DNA from: an uncultured Planctomycetia bacterium
GTDB taxonomy: Bacteria > Planctomycetota > UBA1135 > GCA-002686595
Direction of reading: 5' to 3'
Assembly (NCBI GenBank): GCA_938003765.1
Contig: CALKYE010000008.1
Span: 1 to 64,000, forward strand
Length of the DNA: 64,000 nt
Both the position numbers and the translations under genes were made by a program. Each line of letters starts with the position of its first letter. Position 1 is the first letter of the stretch. The notes below the pieces were generated by a model that did no database searches, was not told the DNA's origin, and saw nothing but the letters and a program-made list of their open reading frames with translations. Below, in pieces: positions 51,400 to 60,043 of this stretch.

Positions 51400-52008
51400 T
51401 CAGGCGAGCTCGTCGAGCACGTTCAAGAGCTCCTTCGCGTCGCGCCGCACCCAGGCGCGGCCGTCGGCGAGGAACGGCTTCACGAGCGCGCGCTCGATCG
51501 TCTCGCGCGTGCGCGGGACGAAGTTCGCCAGCGCCGAGAGCGCGTGGCCCCCGACGCCCGGATCGGACAGCAGGACGACCAGCGTGTCGAGCGCGAGCGG
51601 GTGGTCGAGCCGGCCGAGGGCGTTGACGAGCACCGAGCGAGCGTTGCCGTGGCGACGCTCGCGAACCAGTTCGACCAGTGCGTCGATGGCGCGCTCATCG
51701 GCCTGGGCCTCGATCGCCTGCGCAAGGGCCGCCTTCATGCTCGGCGGCGAGTTCGGCGCGTTGCGAAAGCGGTGGACCAGCGGCTTCAGCGCGGCCTCGC
51801 GCGCCCAGGAGCCCGAGAGCACGCTCGCCAACTCCTCGACGAGCTCGAGCGACTCCGTCCGTTCGAGCTCGGCCACCAGCTCCGGCAGGAGCGGTTCGCA
51901 GCGCGCCCCCCAGCGGCGCAGTTCGACCACGCGCATGACCTTCATCCCGCGCGCAGCGGCGGAGTCCAGCAGAGGCTTGGCGGCGGCTAGGTACTTTTGG
52001 CTCGGCAT
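51400..52008 (-). CDS. HEAT-repeat protein
   Basis: A 202-residue all-helical protein with HEAT-like repeats: R-A-I-D-A-L-V-E-L-V-R-E, L-A-L-D-T-L-V-V-L-L-S-D-P-G-V-G-G-H-A-L-S-A-L-A-N-F-V. No signal peptide; a cytoplasmic protein-binding scaffold is likely. The start at 52008 is where the helical pattern begins; a longer frame is Arg-rich. It lies 3' of the subtilase genes on the same strand. Confidence 0.7.
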   Translation of the reverse strand: MPSQKYLAAAKPLLDSAAARGMKVMRVVELRRWGARCEPLLPELVAELERTESLELVEELASVLSGSWAREAALKPLVHRFRNAPNSPPSMKAALAQAIEAQADERAIDALVELVRERRHGNARSVLVNALGRLDHPLALDTLVVLLSDPGVGGHALSALANFVPRTRETIERALVKPFLADGRAWVRRDAKELLNVLDELA

Positions 52009-52082
52009 CGCGGGTGCGTGGGGCGGCCAGGGTAGCGCCCCGGTCCGGCCACGCTGCGAACCAACTCGCGCGAGATGCGCGA

Positions 52083-52117
52083 CGAGCCGACCGCCGCACG
52101 GGGCGACGGCCGGCTCG
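52083..52117 (-). terminator. Hairpin after the first subtilase gene
   Basis: 52083-52097 pairs with 52103-52117 (15 positions, two mismatches, 5-nt loop). It lies downstream of the stop at 52154 (minus strand) and shares the CCGGCTCG arm with the hairpin after the other subtilase. There is no T-run, so termination strength is unclear. Confidence 0.45.
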
Positions 52118-52153
52118 ATCGACGCGGTGCGCGAGTTCTCCGTTCGCGCGCCT

Positions 52154-55100
52154 CTACTCGCAGACGGTGAAGCGCACCGCGTTCGACAGGCCCGTGGTCG
52201 AGGGACTTTGCGGATCGCGCATCCACCACTGCGCGTACACCGTCTCACCCGGATCGAGTCCGAGCTGGTCCATGGCGGAGGTCGTGAACGCGAACGCGTA
52301 GCTGCCGGAGCAGTCCGAGCCGTTCGCGCTGCCGGCCGAGTTCTGCGCGGCCGTTCGAATCGTCGGCGACGCGACGCACAACGTGCCGCCCTGGAACGGC
52401 GCCGCCAGCGACGCGAAGCCGAAGAACAAGAGCCCGTTCTTCTGGTTGAGCGCGTTCGTGCAGGTCACCGTGAAGTCGCCGGCGCTCTTGGACGGCTGCA
52501 CGCCGTTCGTGCCGATCGTCGGCACGCAGCCGAGCGAGTTGGCCTTGCCCACGCAGTAGTTCGCGACCGCGTTGGCGTTGGCCTGGATCGGTCCGAAGTG
52601 GACGGTGGGCCCCATGTTCCCGGCGGCGTCGACAGCTCGCACGTGCAGGTAGCGCGAGAACAGCGAGGAGCCGATGTCCTGCGTGTAGCTGGTTCCGACG
52701 ACGTTGAGCGCTCCGACGGGAACGGTCGCGGGCGCCGCGTCCCACACGACGAGGTAGCCAGCGACACCGGCGCCGCCGGCATCCGTCGCAGCGCCCCAGT
52801 CCACCGACACGGTCGTCGAGCAGCTCGCGACACCCACGGCGTGTGTGGTCGAGCTCACGGCGCCCGGCGCTCCCGGCGCGGTGGTGTCGATCAGGATCGG
52901 CCCGAAGCTCTCGAAGTCCGTGTCCCAGTTGCCGCAGTTGTCGACGCTGCGGATGTTGAACCACCAACTGCCTTGCGAGAGCACCTCGCTGTGGCTGGTG
53001 AGCTCTTCGATGTCCTTCCCGGCGCCGGGCGAGGTCGCGGCCACGGTGGTGAACAGTCCGTAGCCGTCGATGCCCGAGAGGTTGTCCGTCGCCGCGTTCC
53101 AGACGTAGTCGACCTGGGTCTGGTTGCTCCACACGCCCGCGGTGTGCGACGTCGAATCGAGCGCGCTGACTGCGCCCGGTTGCGTGCCGTCGACCGTGAT
53201 GTCGACGCTCGCCGACTTGTCCACGGCGTTGTCCGAGCGCGCCTCCACGTCGACGGACTTCACGCCTTCAGTCGCCCACGCGAGCGCCCAATTGACGGTG
53301 CGCGTCGCGCCGTGGCGGACGTTGCCGATGCACACGTCCTGTCCGGACTGCTGGTTGGCGATCCAGCTCGCGCTGCTGCCGTCCACGAGATCGCCGTAGG
53401 TGTCGCTCAGCGTCGCGCCGCCGAGCGTCGCGTCGAGGTAGACCGCCGCGGCGATGTACTGCGGGTTGAAGTACTGCGCCGAGAGCGTGACCAGCTCGTT
53501 GGTCTTCACGAACAGATCGTCCGCGCTCAGCGTGAAGGTCGGATTCGGCGTGGTGTCGGCGTAGGTCACGACCACCGAGAGGCCGACGCGCACCGTCTCA
53601 CCCGGCGCCGTCGAGATCGGCGCGATCTTCATGCGCCACGTCGTCGCAGTGGGGTTGGCGAGGCTGCGGATCTCGGTGTTGTCCACGGTCGACTGGTGCG
53701 CGAAGTACTCGCCCGTGTCGTTGCCCGCGCTGAACGGAAGGGCGTCGAGCCGCATCCCGAAGTCGTTGCGCAGCGCCTGCGACGCGCCCGCGGAAGCTTC
53801 CTGCTCGATGTAGTGCATCACCGCCGTCAGCCGCGTCGCGCCGGGGTCGACGGTGAACTCGACGAACGTCGACTCGTCGTGGTCGAGCGTCGTGCTCCAG
53901 AAGTACAAGCCCTGCTGGCCCGTCGAGTAGTTCGCCTTGTAGGCGTCGACGCGCCCCGCGCCGAAGTCGTTGAAGTGGTCCGGGTTCGACGCAGGCGACG
54001 AGAGCAGCACGTCGCCGTCGGTGATGGCTGACGCCATCAGCACCGCCGAGACCACTTCGGGGTTGTAGCGCAGGAAGGCGTAGTGATCGCACAACTGCGC
54101 GACGAGGCCGGTGACGTGCGGCGCAGCCATGCTTGTGCCGGAGCGATCGGCGTACTCGTTGAAGGTCTCGCCGAGCACGGAGTAGATCCTGCTTCCCGGC
54201 GCCGCGACGTTCGGCTTCCAGCGACCGTCGGCGCACGGACCGCGACTCGAGCTCGAGCGGATCGCGCCCGGGTCCGCGCCGCCAGTGAAGTAGTCGTTGA
54301 CCGCGCCCACCGTGAGCGCGTTCTTCGCCGCCGCTGCGGTGCGGATGGACCCGCTGGCCGCGCCTTCGTTCCCCGCGGCGAACACATACACCTGGTTGTT
54401 GACCCAGACCTCGTTGTCGATCTGGCGCGCCCAGGTCTCGACGCCGGAAGCGCTGAAGGAGATCTCGCCGTACGAGTTGTTCACGACCATCGGTCGCGGA
54501 GTCACGTTCACTCCGTCGCTGTACGACGAGCGAGCCGCCGCGTAGACCCCCGGCCAGTTCGTGCCAGGACTCTGGTTGTTCGAGTCGAAGGCCTTGATGT
54601 TGAACACGCGTCCGGTCGGCCCCCATCCGAGGCCCGGAGCGGCGCCCTGGTAGCTGTCGTCCACGTCGCCGTTGCCGAAGATCGTCCCGGACACGTGCGA
54701 GCCGTGGCCGCCGAAGTCCTGGAACGAGCCGAGGTTCTCCGTCGTGAGGTCCCAGCCGACGATCGCGGGGTCGAGCGCGGTGTGGCCGATGTCACAGCCC
54801 GAGTCGATGACGCCGACCAGCGCGGCCGAGTTCGTCGCGCCGTCGTAGCTCATGCGCATCCGATCGGCGTTGACGAGCGGCATCGACTCGTCGTGGCACG
54901 TCTCGACGGGGAACACCGGCTCGACGAACTGCACGAAGTCGAACTCGAGCAGCGCTTCGAGCTGCGCGGCGCTCGCGCGCACGTGGAACACGTCGATCGT
55001 TTCGAAGTAGCCGAGCACCTCGACGCCGAGCTCTTCGAGGCTGCGCTGCTGCCACCCGTTGGGCGTCCACACGCGCGGGAGTTGCGACGCATCTCCGCTC

Positions 55101-55777
55101 CGGGGCGCGCCGTCGCGGTCCGCGTGCTCGACCGTTCCGACGGGCTGCGAAGTCGACGCTTCGCACAGGTCCGATTCGAACAGGCTCACGTGGAGCTCGA
55201 GCGACTCGCCGGGCGCGAGCCGATCGAGTTCAGCCGCCAGACGCGGATCGACCCGCTGCCACGGTTGCGCAGCGCCGACCCAGCGCACGAAGTCCAGTTG
55301 CGCGACCTGCGCCGCCTGCTCGGCGGTCAGCGCCGCCTTGAGCGTGTAGAAGGGATGGAAGTCGAGCACTCGCACGCCGAGCGACTCGAGAACGGCGACG
55401 CGCTCGCGCGTCATGCGCTTGGAAAACATCACGAAGCCGTAGCTCTGCGCGTGGCCGCGCGCGTCGAACTCCGCGCGGACGGCGGCGTCGAGCAGACGCG
55501 GGTCGAGGCGCTCGTCCGCCGGCGGGTAGTGCTTGCCGCCGAGGAATCCCAGGTAGAACGGATCGCCGCTGGCCGGAGCTGCGAGACGATCGCCGTCGTC
55601 GCCGGGCTCGAAGGACGGCGGCGCGGGCCGAGGCACGTCGTCGTTCGCGAACGCGAACGGCTGAGGAGCGACCTCTCCGTGCAGCGCATCGCGCACTGCG
55701 GGCTCCGGGCTCGAGCGATCGGGGGCCTGCGACGGCGCAGACGAGAGGAGGGCGAACAGAGCGGAGATGGGCAGCAT
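52154..55777 (-). CDS. Secreted subtilisin-like serine protease with shared C-terminal domain (copy 1)
   Basis: A 1207-residue S8 protease: signal peptide, propeptide-like region (about 20-290), protease domain with catalytic Asp325 (V-I-D-S-G-C-D), His358 (G-G-H-G-S-H-V) and Ser549 (G-T-S-M-A-A-P-H). After it come Ig/fibronectin-like beta domains (about 640-1070), then the shared Cys domain from residue 1074 (Y-C-V-G-K) to the end with Q-W-W-M-R-D-P. The triad is complete. Probably an extracellular protease anchored or sorted by its C-terminus. ATG at 55777 gives the signal peptide. A tandem paralogue follows upstream. Confidence 0.92.
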   Translation of the reverse strand: MLPISALFALLSSAPSQAPDRSSPEPAVRDALHGEVAPQPFAFANDDVPRPAPPSFEPGDDGDRLAAPASGDPFYLGFLGGKHYPPADERLDPRLLDAAVRAEFDARGHAQSYGFVMFSKRMTRERVAVLESLGVRVLDFHPFYTLKAALTAEQAAQVAQLDFVRWVGAAQPWQRVDPRLAAELDRLAPGESLELHVSLFESDLCEASTSQPVGTVEHADRDGAPRSGDASQLPRVWTPNGWQQRSLEELGVEVLGYFETIDVFHVRASAAQLEALLEFDFVQFVEPVFPVETCHDESMPLVNADRMRMSYDGATNSAALVGVIDSGCDIGHTALDPAIVGWDLTTENLGSFQDFGGHGSHVSGTIFGNGDVDDSYQGAAPGLGWGPTGRVFNIKAFDSNNQSPGTNWPGVYAAARSSYSDGVNVTPRPMVVNNSYGEISFSASGVETWARQIDNEVWVNNQVYVFAAGNEGAASGSIRTAAAAKNALTVGAVNDYFTGGADPGAIRSSSSRGPCADGRWKPNVAAPGSRIYSVLGETFNEYADRSGTSMAAPHVTGLVAQLCDHYAFLRYNPEVVSAVLMASAITDGDVLLSSPASNPDHFNDFGAGRVDAYKANYSTGQQGLYFWSTTLDHDESTFVEFTVDPGATRLTAVMHYIEQEASAGASQALRNDFGMRLDALPFSAGNDTGEYFAHQSTVDNTEIRSLANPTATTWRMKIAPISTAPGETVRVGLSVVVTYADTTPNPTFTLSADDLFVKTNELVTLSAQYFNPQYIAAAVYLDATLGGATLSDTYGDLVDGSSASWIANQQSGQDVCIGNVRHGATRTVNWALAWATEGVKSVDVEARSDNAVDKSASVDITVDGTQPGAVSALDSTSHTAGVWSNQTQVDYVWNAATDNLSGIDGYGLFTTVAATSPGAGKDIEELTSHSEVLSQGSWWFNIRSVDNCGNWDTDFESFGPILIDTTAPGAPGAVSSTTHAVGVASCSTTVSVDWGAATDAGGAGVAGYLVVWDAAPATVPVGALNVVGTSYTQDIGSSLFSRYLHVRAVDAAGNMGPTVHFGPIQANANAVANYCVGKANSLGCVPTIGTNGVQPSKSAGDFTVTCTNALNQKNGLLFFGFASLAAPFQGGTLCVASPTIRTAAQNSAGSANGSDCSGSYAFAFTTSAMDQLGLDPGETVYAQWWMRDPQSPSTTGLSNAVRFTVCE

Positions 55778-55923
55778 GGCGCGGGTTCGGTGGAGGTGAG
55801 CCGCCCGACGAGCACGCCTGTGTGCTCCGACTCGGTTGGCAGCGAGACATCCGCGTCCGAGCTGCGCCATTTCGCACTCGGTTCAATTTTCTTCGCCGCG
55901 GCGACGCGCGGGCGGCGAATGAA

Positions 55924-55962
55924 ATCGAGCCGGCCGACGCACCAGGCGCCGGCCGGCTCGAT
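55924..55962 (-). terminator. Terminator of the second subtilase gene
   Basis: Arm ATCGAGCCGGCC (55924-55935) and its exact complement (55951-55962) around a 15-nt loop, followed on the minus strand by TTTCATTC. It lies just past the stop at 55996. Confidence 0.7.
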
Positions 55963-55995
55963 CGCTGCGAGCTCTGAGAGGCCCCCTCGGGCTCG

Positions 55996-58900
55996 TTATT
56001 GGCACACGGTGAAGCGCACCGCGTTCGAAAGGCCCGTCGTCGACGGGCTCTGCGGGTCGCGCATCCACCACTGGGCGTGGACCGTCTCGCCCGGATCGAG
56101 GCCGAACAGGTTCATCTGGGCCGTCGAGAAGTTGAACGAGTACGCGCCCGTGCAGCTGTTGCCGCTCGCGTTGCCGCCCGAGTTGGAGCTGGGCGTGCGA
56201 ATCGTCGGCGAGGCGACGCACAGCGTGCCGCCCTGGAACGGCGTCGAGAGCGACGAGAAGCCGAAGAAGAGCAGTCCGTTCTTCTGGTTGAGCACGTTCG
56301 TGCACGTCACCGTGAAGTTGCCAGCGCTCTTGGACGGCTGCACGCCGTTCGTGCCGATCGCCGGCACGCAGCCGAGCGAGTTGGTCTTGCCCGTGCAGTA
56401 GGTCGTGACGCTCGTGGCGTTGACGTAGTACGGCCCGAAGTGCGCCACCGGTCCCGCGTTGCCTGCGGCGTCGATCGCCCGCACGTGGAAGTAGCGCGCG
56501 CTGGTCGACGAGCCGATGTTCTGGCTGAAGTTCGAGGTGAAGGAGTTGATCGAAGCCGGCGGAACCGTGATCGGCGACGTGCTCCACTGGCAGCTGTAGC
56601 CGAGCACGCCGGCGCCGCCGGAGTCCGTGGCCGCGGCCCAGTTGCAGTTCACGGTCGTGGCGCAGTTCTGCACACCGACGGTATGCGGGCTCGAGGTGAA
56701 CAGACCGATTCCGCTCGGCGCGGTCGTGTCGATCTTGATCGGCCCGAAGCTGACGTAGTCCGCATCCCAGTTGCCGCAGTAGTCCAGCGAGCGGATGTTG
56801 AACCACCACGTGCCCTGGCTGAGCGTCTCACTGAAGCTCGTCACTTCCTCGATGTCCTTGGCTGCGCCCGGCGAACTCGCGCTGCCCGACGAGGTGAACA
56901 CGCCGTAGCCGTCGATGCCCGAGAGGTTGTCGGTGGCCGCGGTCCAGGCGTAGGTGATCGTGGTGTCGTTGGTCCACTGATTGGCCGTGTGCGTGGTCGA
57001 GGTCAGGTTCGTGACCGTGGCCGGCTGAGTGCCGTCGACGAACACGCTGATCGACTGCGTCTCGTCGAGCGCGTTGTCCGAGCGCGCCTGGACTTGGAAG
57101 ACCTTCAGGCCGTCGGAGGCCCAGCGCGTGGTCCAGTTCGCCGTGCGCGACGAGCTGTGGCGCACGTTGCCCAGGCAGATGTCGCGGCCGAACTGCTGGT
57201 TGTTGAGCCAGTTCGCGCTCGAGCCGTCCGCCAGGTTGCCGTAGGCCGCCACCAGCGTGTTCCCGCTCGAGGTCGAGTCGAGGTACACCGCGGAAGCGAT
57301 GTAGCTGGGGTTGGTGTAGACCGCCGTGATGTTCACGTCGTCGTTGGGCTGGACGTAGTAGTCCGCCGCCGTGAGGCTCAGCGACGTGTTCGGCGTCGTG
57401 TCGCCGTAGGTCACCACCACGCTGATTCCGACGCGGATGTTCTCGAACGGAATCGGCGAGACCGGCGAGACCTTCACGCGCCAGCTCGTGGCCGTCGGGC
57501 TGTTCAGGATGCGGATCTCGGTGTTGTCCACGTTGGACTGCTGCGCCGTGTAGTCGCCCGCCGCGTTGCCCGAGGCGAACGGCGAGGCGTCGATCCACGA
57601 GTCGAAGTCGTTGCGCAGCGCCTGTGAGGCGCCGGACGAGGCCTCGGGCTCGATGTAGTGCACGACCACGGTCAGGCGCGTGGCGCCGCTGCTCACCGGG
57701 AACTCGACGAAGGTCGAGTCGACCCAGCTCAGCGTCGTGCTCCAGAAGTACAGGTCCTGCTGGCTGTCGCTCCAGTGCGCCTTGTGCGCGTCGACGCGAC
57801 CGGTCCCGTAGGCGTTGAGGTGCGTCGCGCCGCCGGACGGGCTCGAGATGACGGTGTCATCCTTGGTGATCGCCGTCGCCATCAACACCGCGGACAGCGC
57901 CTCGGGGTTGTAGCGCAGGAACGAATAGTGATCGCAGAGCTGCGCCGCGATGCCCGTGACGTGGGGCGCGGCCATGCTCGTTCCGCTCTTGTGCGTGTAG
58001 GACGTGGTCGTCTCGCCGAGCACCGAATAGATCCGGTTGCCAGGAGCGCACACGTTCGGCTTCCAGCGGCCGTCGCCCGTCGGGCCGCGGCTCGAGCTGT
58101 TCGCCACGTCGCCCGGATCGACGTCCCAGTCCATCACCGAGCCGACCGTGAGCGCGTTCTTCGCGGTGGCCTGGATGCGGCAGCTCGACGCCGTCGGCCC
58201 TTCGTTGCCCGCCGCGAAGACGTAGTTCTGGTTGTAGTCCCAAACCTCGGCGTCGATCGTGCGTGCGTTGGACTCGGTGCCGAACGCGCCGGTGGCGGCC
58301 ACGCCGTAGGAGTTGTTCACCACGTGCGGCCGCGCGGTGATGTTCGTCCCGTCGTTGTAGGTCGAGTGCATCGCGTTCAGCACCGCGGCGTAGTCGACCC
58401 CCGAGCTCGAGCCGTTCGAGTTGAAGATCTTCCCGCTGAACACGCGGCCGTTGCCGGCCCAACCCAGGCCCGGGGCCGCGCCCTGGTAGCTGTCGTCGAC
58501 GTCGTCGTTGCCCAGCACGGTGCCCCACACGTGCGAGCCGTGCCCGTCGAAGTCCTCGAAAGCGCCGAGTCCCTCGGGCGTGAAGTCCCAGCCGACCGTG
58601 AACTGGTCCAGCGCCGTGTGACCGAGGTCGCAGCCCGAGTCGATCACGCCCACGAGCGCGGCGGAGTTCGTCCCGCCGTCGTAGCTCACGCGAGTGCGGT
58701 CGGCGTTGACCAGCGGCATCGACTCGTCGTGCGCGAGCGTGTTCTCGCCGTCGAGCTCAACGAACTGAACGAAGTCCAGCGTGAGCAGCGCTTCGAGCTG
58801 CGCCGGGGTCATGTCGGCGCAGAAGGCCTGGATCGAATCGGAGTACGAGCGAATCGTCAGGCCCAGCTCCTCGAGGCGGCGCTGCTGCCAGCCGTTGCTC

Positions 58901-59613
58901 ATCCAGGTCCGCGGGAGCGCGCTCTCATCGCGGTTGACGGTTTCGCTGTCGCCGTCGCCGTGCGCCACGCTGCCCACGGGGCGCGAAGTCGAGGCCTCGC
59001 ACAGGTCGGACTCGAACAGGTTGACGACCACGCGCACGCGCGCGTCGGGCGCGTGCTTGTCGAGCTCCTGAACCAGCGTCGGGTGCGCCTTCTGCCAAGG
59101 CTGCGCGGCGCCGATCCAACGAACGAAGTCGAGGTTCGAGACAGCGTCGACCAGCTCGGGCTTCAACGCGACGCGCAGCGTGTAGTGCGGGTGGAAGTCG
59201 AGGACGCGCACGCCGAGGTCGCGGAGCTGCTCGAGGCGCTCGGCCGTCATGCGCTTTTGGAACATCACGAAGGCGTAGCCCTCGCCGTGCGCGCGACCGT
59301 CGAGGCCCGCTTGTGCGGCGCTGAAGTCGAGGCGCGGGTCGATGCGCTCGTCCGCCGGCGGGAAGTGCTTGCCGCCGATGAAGCCCAGGAAGAACGGGTC
59401 GCCGCTGGGCGGCGCGACCAGCTCGTCGCCCTGCTCGCCCGCCTTCCAGATGGCCGGGTTGGGCAGCGGAACGCCGTCGTCATCGAAGCTGAACGGCAGC
59501 ACCGGCGCCTCGCCGTGAACCGCGTCGCGCGGAGCTTCCTGGGGTTGCTGAACGAGGTTCTGGGGCTCTTGAAGGGCCGGGGCAGCGGCCGCGAGGGCGA
59601 TGGGGAGCAGCAT
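55996..59613 (-). CDS. Secreted subtilisin-like serine protease with shared C-terminal domain (copy 2)
   Basis: A 1205-residue paralogue with identical layout: signal peptide, propeptide region, Asp325 (V-I-D-S-G-C-D), His358 (G-H-G-S-H-V) and Ser546 (G-T-S-M-A-A-P-H), Ig/fibronectin-like domains and the shared domain from residue 1072 (Y-C-T-G-K). Asp and His sit at the same residue numbers as in copy 1, so the propeptide has kept its length. Many substitutions separate the copies, so they may have different specificities. It was presumably duplicated in tandem. Confidence 0.92.
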   Translation of the reverse strand: MLLPIALAAAAPALQEPQNLVQQPQEAPRDAVHGEAPVLPFSFDDDGVPLPNPAIWKAGEQGDELVAPPSGDPFFLGFIGGKHFPPADERIDPRLDFSAAQAGLDGRAHGEGYAFVMFQKRMTAERLEQLRDLGVRVLDFHPHYTLRVALKPELVDAVSNLDFVRWIGAAQPWQKAHPTLVQELDKHAPDARVRVVVNLFESDLCEASTSRPVGSVAHGDGDSETVNRDESALPRTWMSNGWQQRRLEELGLTIRSYSDSIQAFCADMTPAQLEALLTLDFVQFVELDGENTLAHDESMPLVNADRTRVSYDGGTNSAALVGVIDSGCDLGHTALDQFTVGWDFTPEGLGAFEDFDGHGSHVWGTVLGNDDVDDSYQGAAPGLGWAGNGRVFSGKIFNSNGSSSGVDYAAVLNAMHSTYNDGTNITARPHVVNNSYGVAATGAFGTESNARTIDAEVWDYNQNYVFAAGNEGPTASSCRIQATAKNALTVGSVMDWDVDPGDVANSSSRGPTGDGRWKPNVCAPGNRIYSVLGETTTSYTHKSGTSMAAPHVTGIAAQLCDHYSFLRYNPEALSAVLMATAITKDDTVISSPSGGATHLNAYGTGRVDAHKAHWSDSQQDLYFWSTTLSWVDSTFVEFPVSSGATRLTVVVHYIEPEASSGASQALRNDFDSWIDASPFASGNAAGDYTAQQSNVDNTEIRILNSPTATSWRVKVSPVSPIPFENIRVGISVVVTYGDTTPNTSLSLTAADYYVQPNDDVNITAVYTNPSYIASAVYLDSTSSGNTLVAAYGNLADGSSANWLNNQQFGRDICLGNVRHSSSRTANWTTRWASDGLKVFQVQARSDNALDETQSISVFVDGTQPATVTNLTSTTHTANQWTNDTTITYAWTAATDNLSGIDGYGVFTSSGSASSPGAAKDIEEVTSFSETLSQGTWWFNIRSLDYCGNWDADYVSFGPIKIDTTAPSGIGLFTSSPHTVGVQNCATTVNCNWAAATDSGGAGVLGYSCQWSTSPITVPPASINSFTSNFSQNIGSSTSARYFHVRAIDAAGNAGPVAHFGPYYVNATSVTTYCTGKTNSLGCVPAIGTNGVQPSKSAGNFTVTCTNVLNQKNGLLFFGFSSLSTPFQGGTLCVASPTIRTPSSNSGGNASGNSCTGAYSFNFSTAQMNLFGLDPGETVHAQWWMRDPQSPSTTGLSNAVRFTVCQ

Positions 59614-60043
59614 GGTTGGAGTCCGATTTCCGTTGGGGAGCCCTCCGCGCGCATCCGTGCGCTCGAAGCGGCCCTACGAGCCGAATCCGACCTCCTAGCG
59701 GGGCGTTACCGACATTCGCTCCCGCTTCGGTTCGAGCGGCCCCCCGGGCGTCGGCAGGAGCGCCGTGCGACGCGGTTCCGCGCCGGCGTGAGCCGAGTCG
59801 GCTCCGTGCGCGACCCGGCCAGGTCCCCGAGACCCGGCGCAGTGCGCGCGACGCCGAACTGCGCTCCCAGCCAGCCGTCAGGGCTCGCGCGCGCCTCGAC
59901 GAGAAAAGGGTTCCGCGTGCAGCTCGGTCCAGGAGTCGGCGTTGGTCGCATTCGCTCCAGCTGTGCTGTCGGTCCGGCCGAAACGACGCCCGCTCGAGAC
60001 GAGTTGGGGTCATCCCAGCGCCCTTCCACAAAAGGACGCACCG
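59614..60043. promoter_or_regulatory. Divergent intergenic region
   Basis: 430 bases between the start of the second subtilase (minus) and the TSP3-repeat protein (plus). It should hold both promoters; no clear motif, repeat or small gene is seen. AAAGGA lies before the ATG at 60044. Confidence 0.4.

Noticed and set aside
50858..54031. Plus-strand frame of 1057 codons over the DUF3750, HEAT and subtilase region
   Set aside because: Shadow of minus-strand genes with motifs; no recognisable domain.
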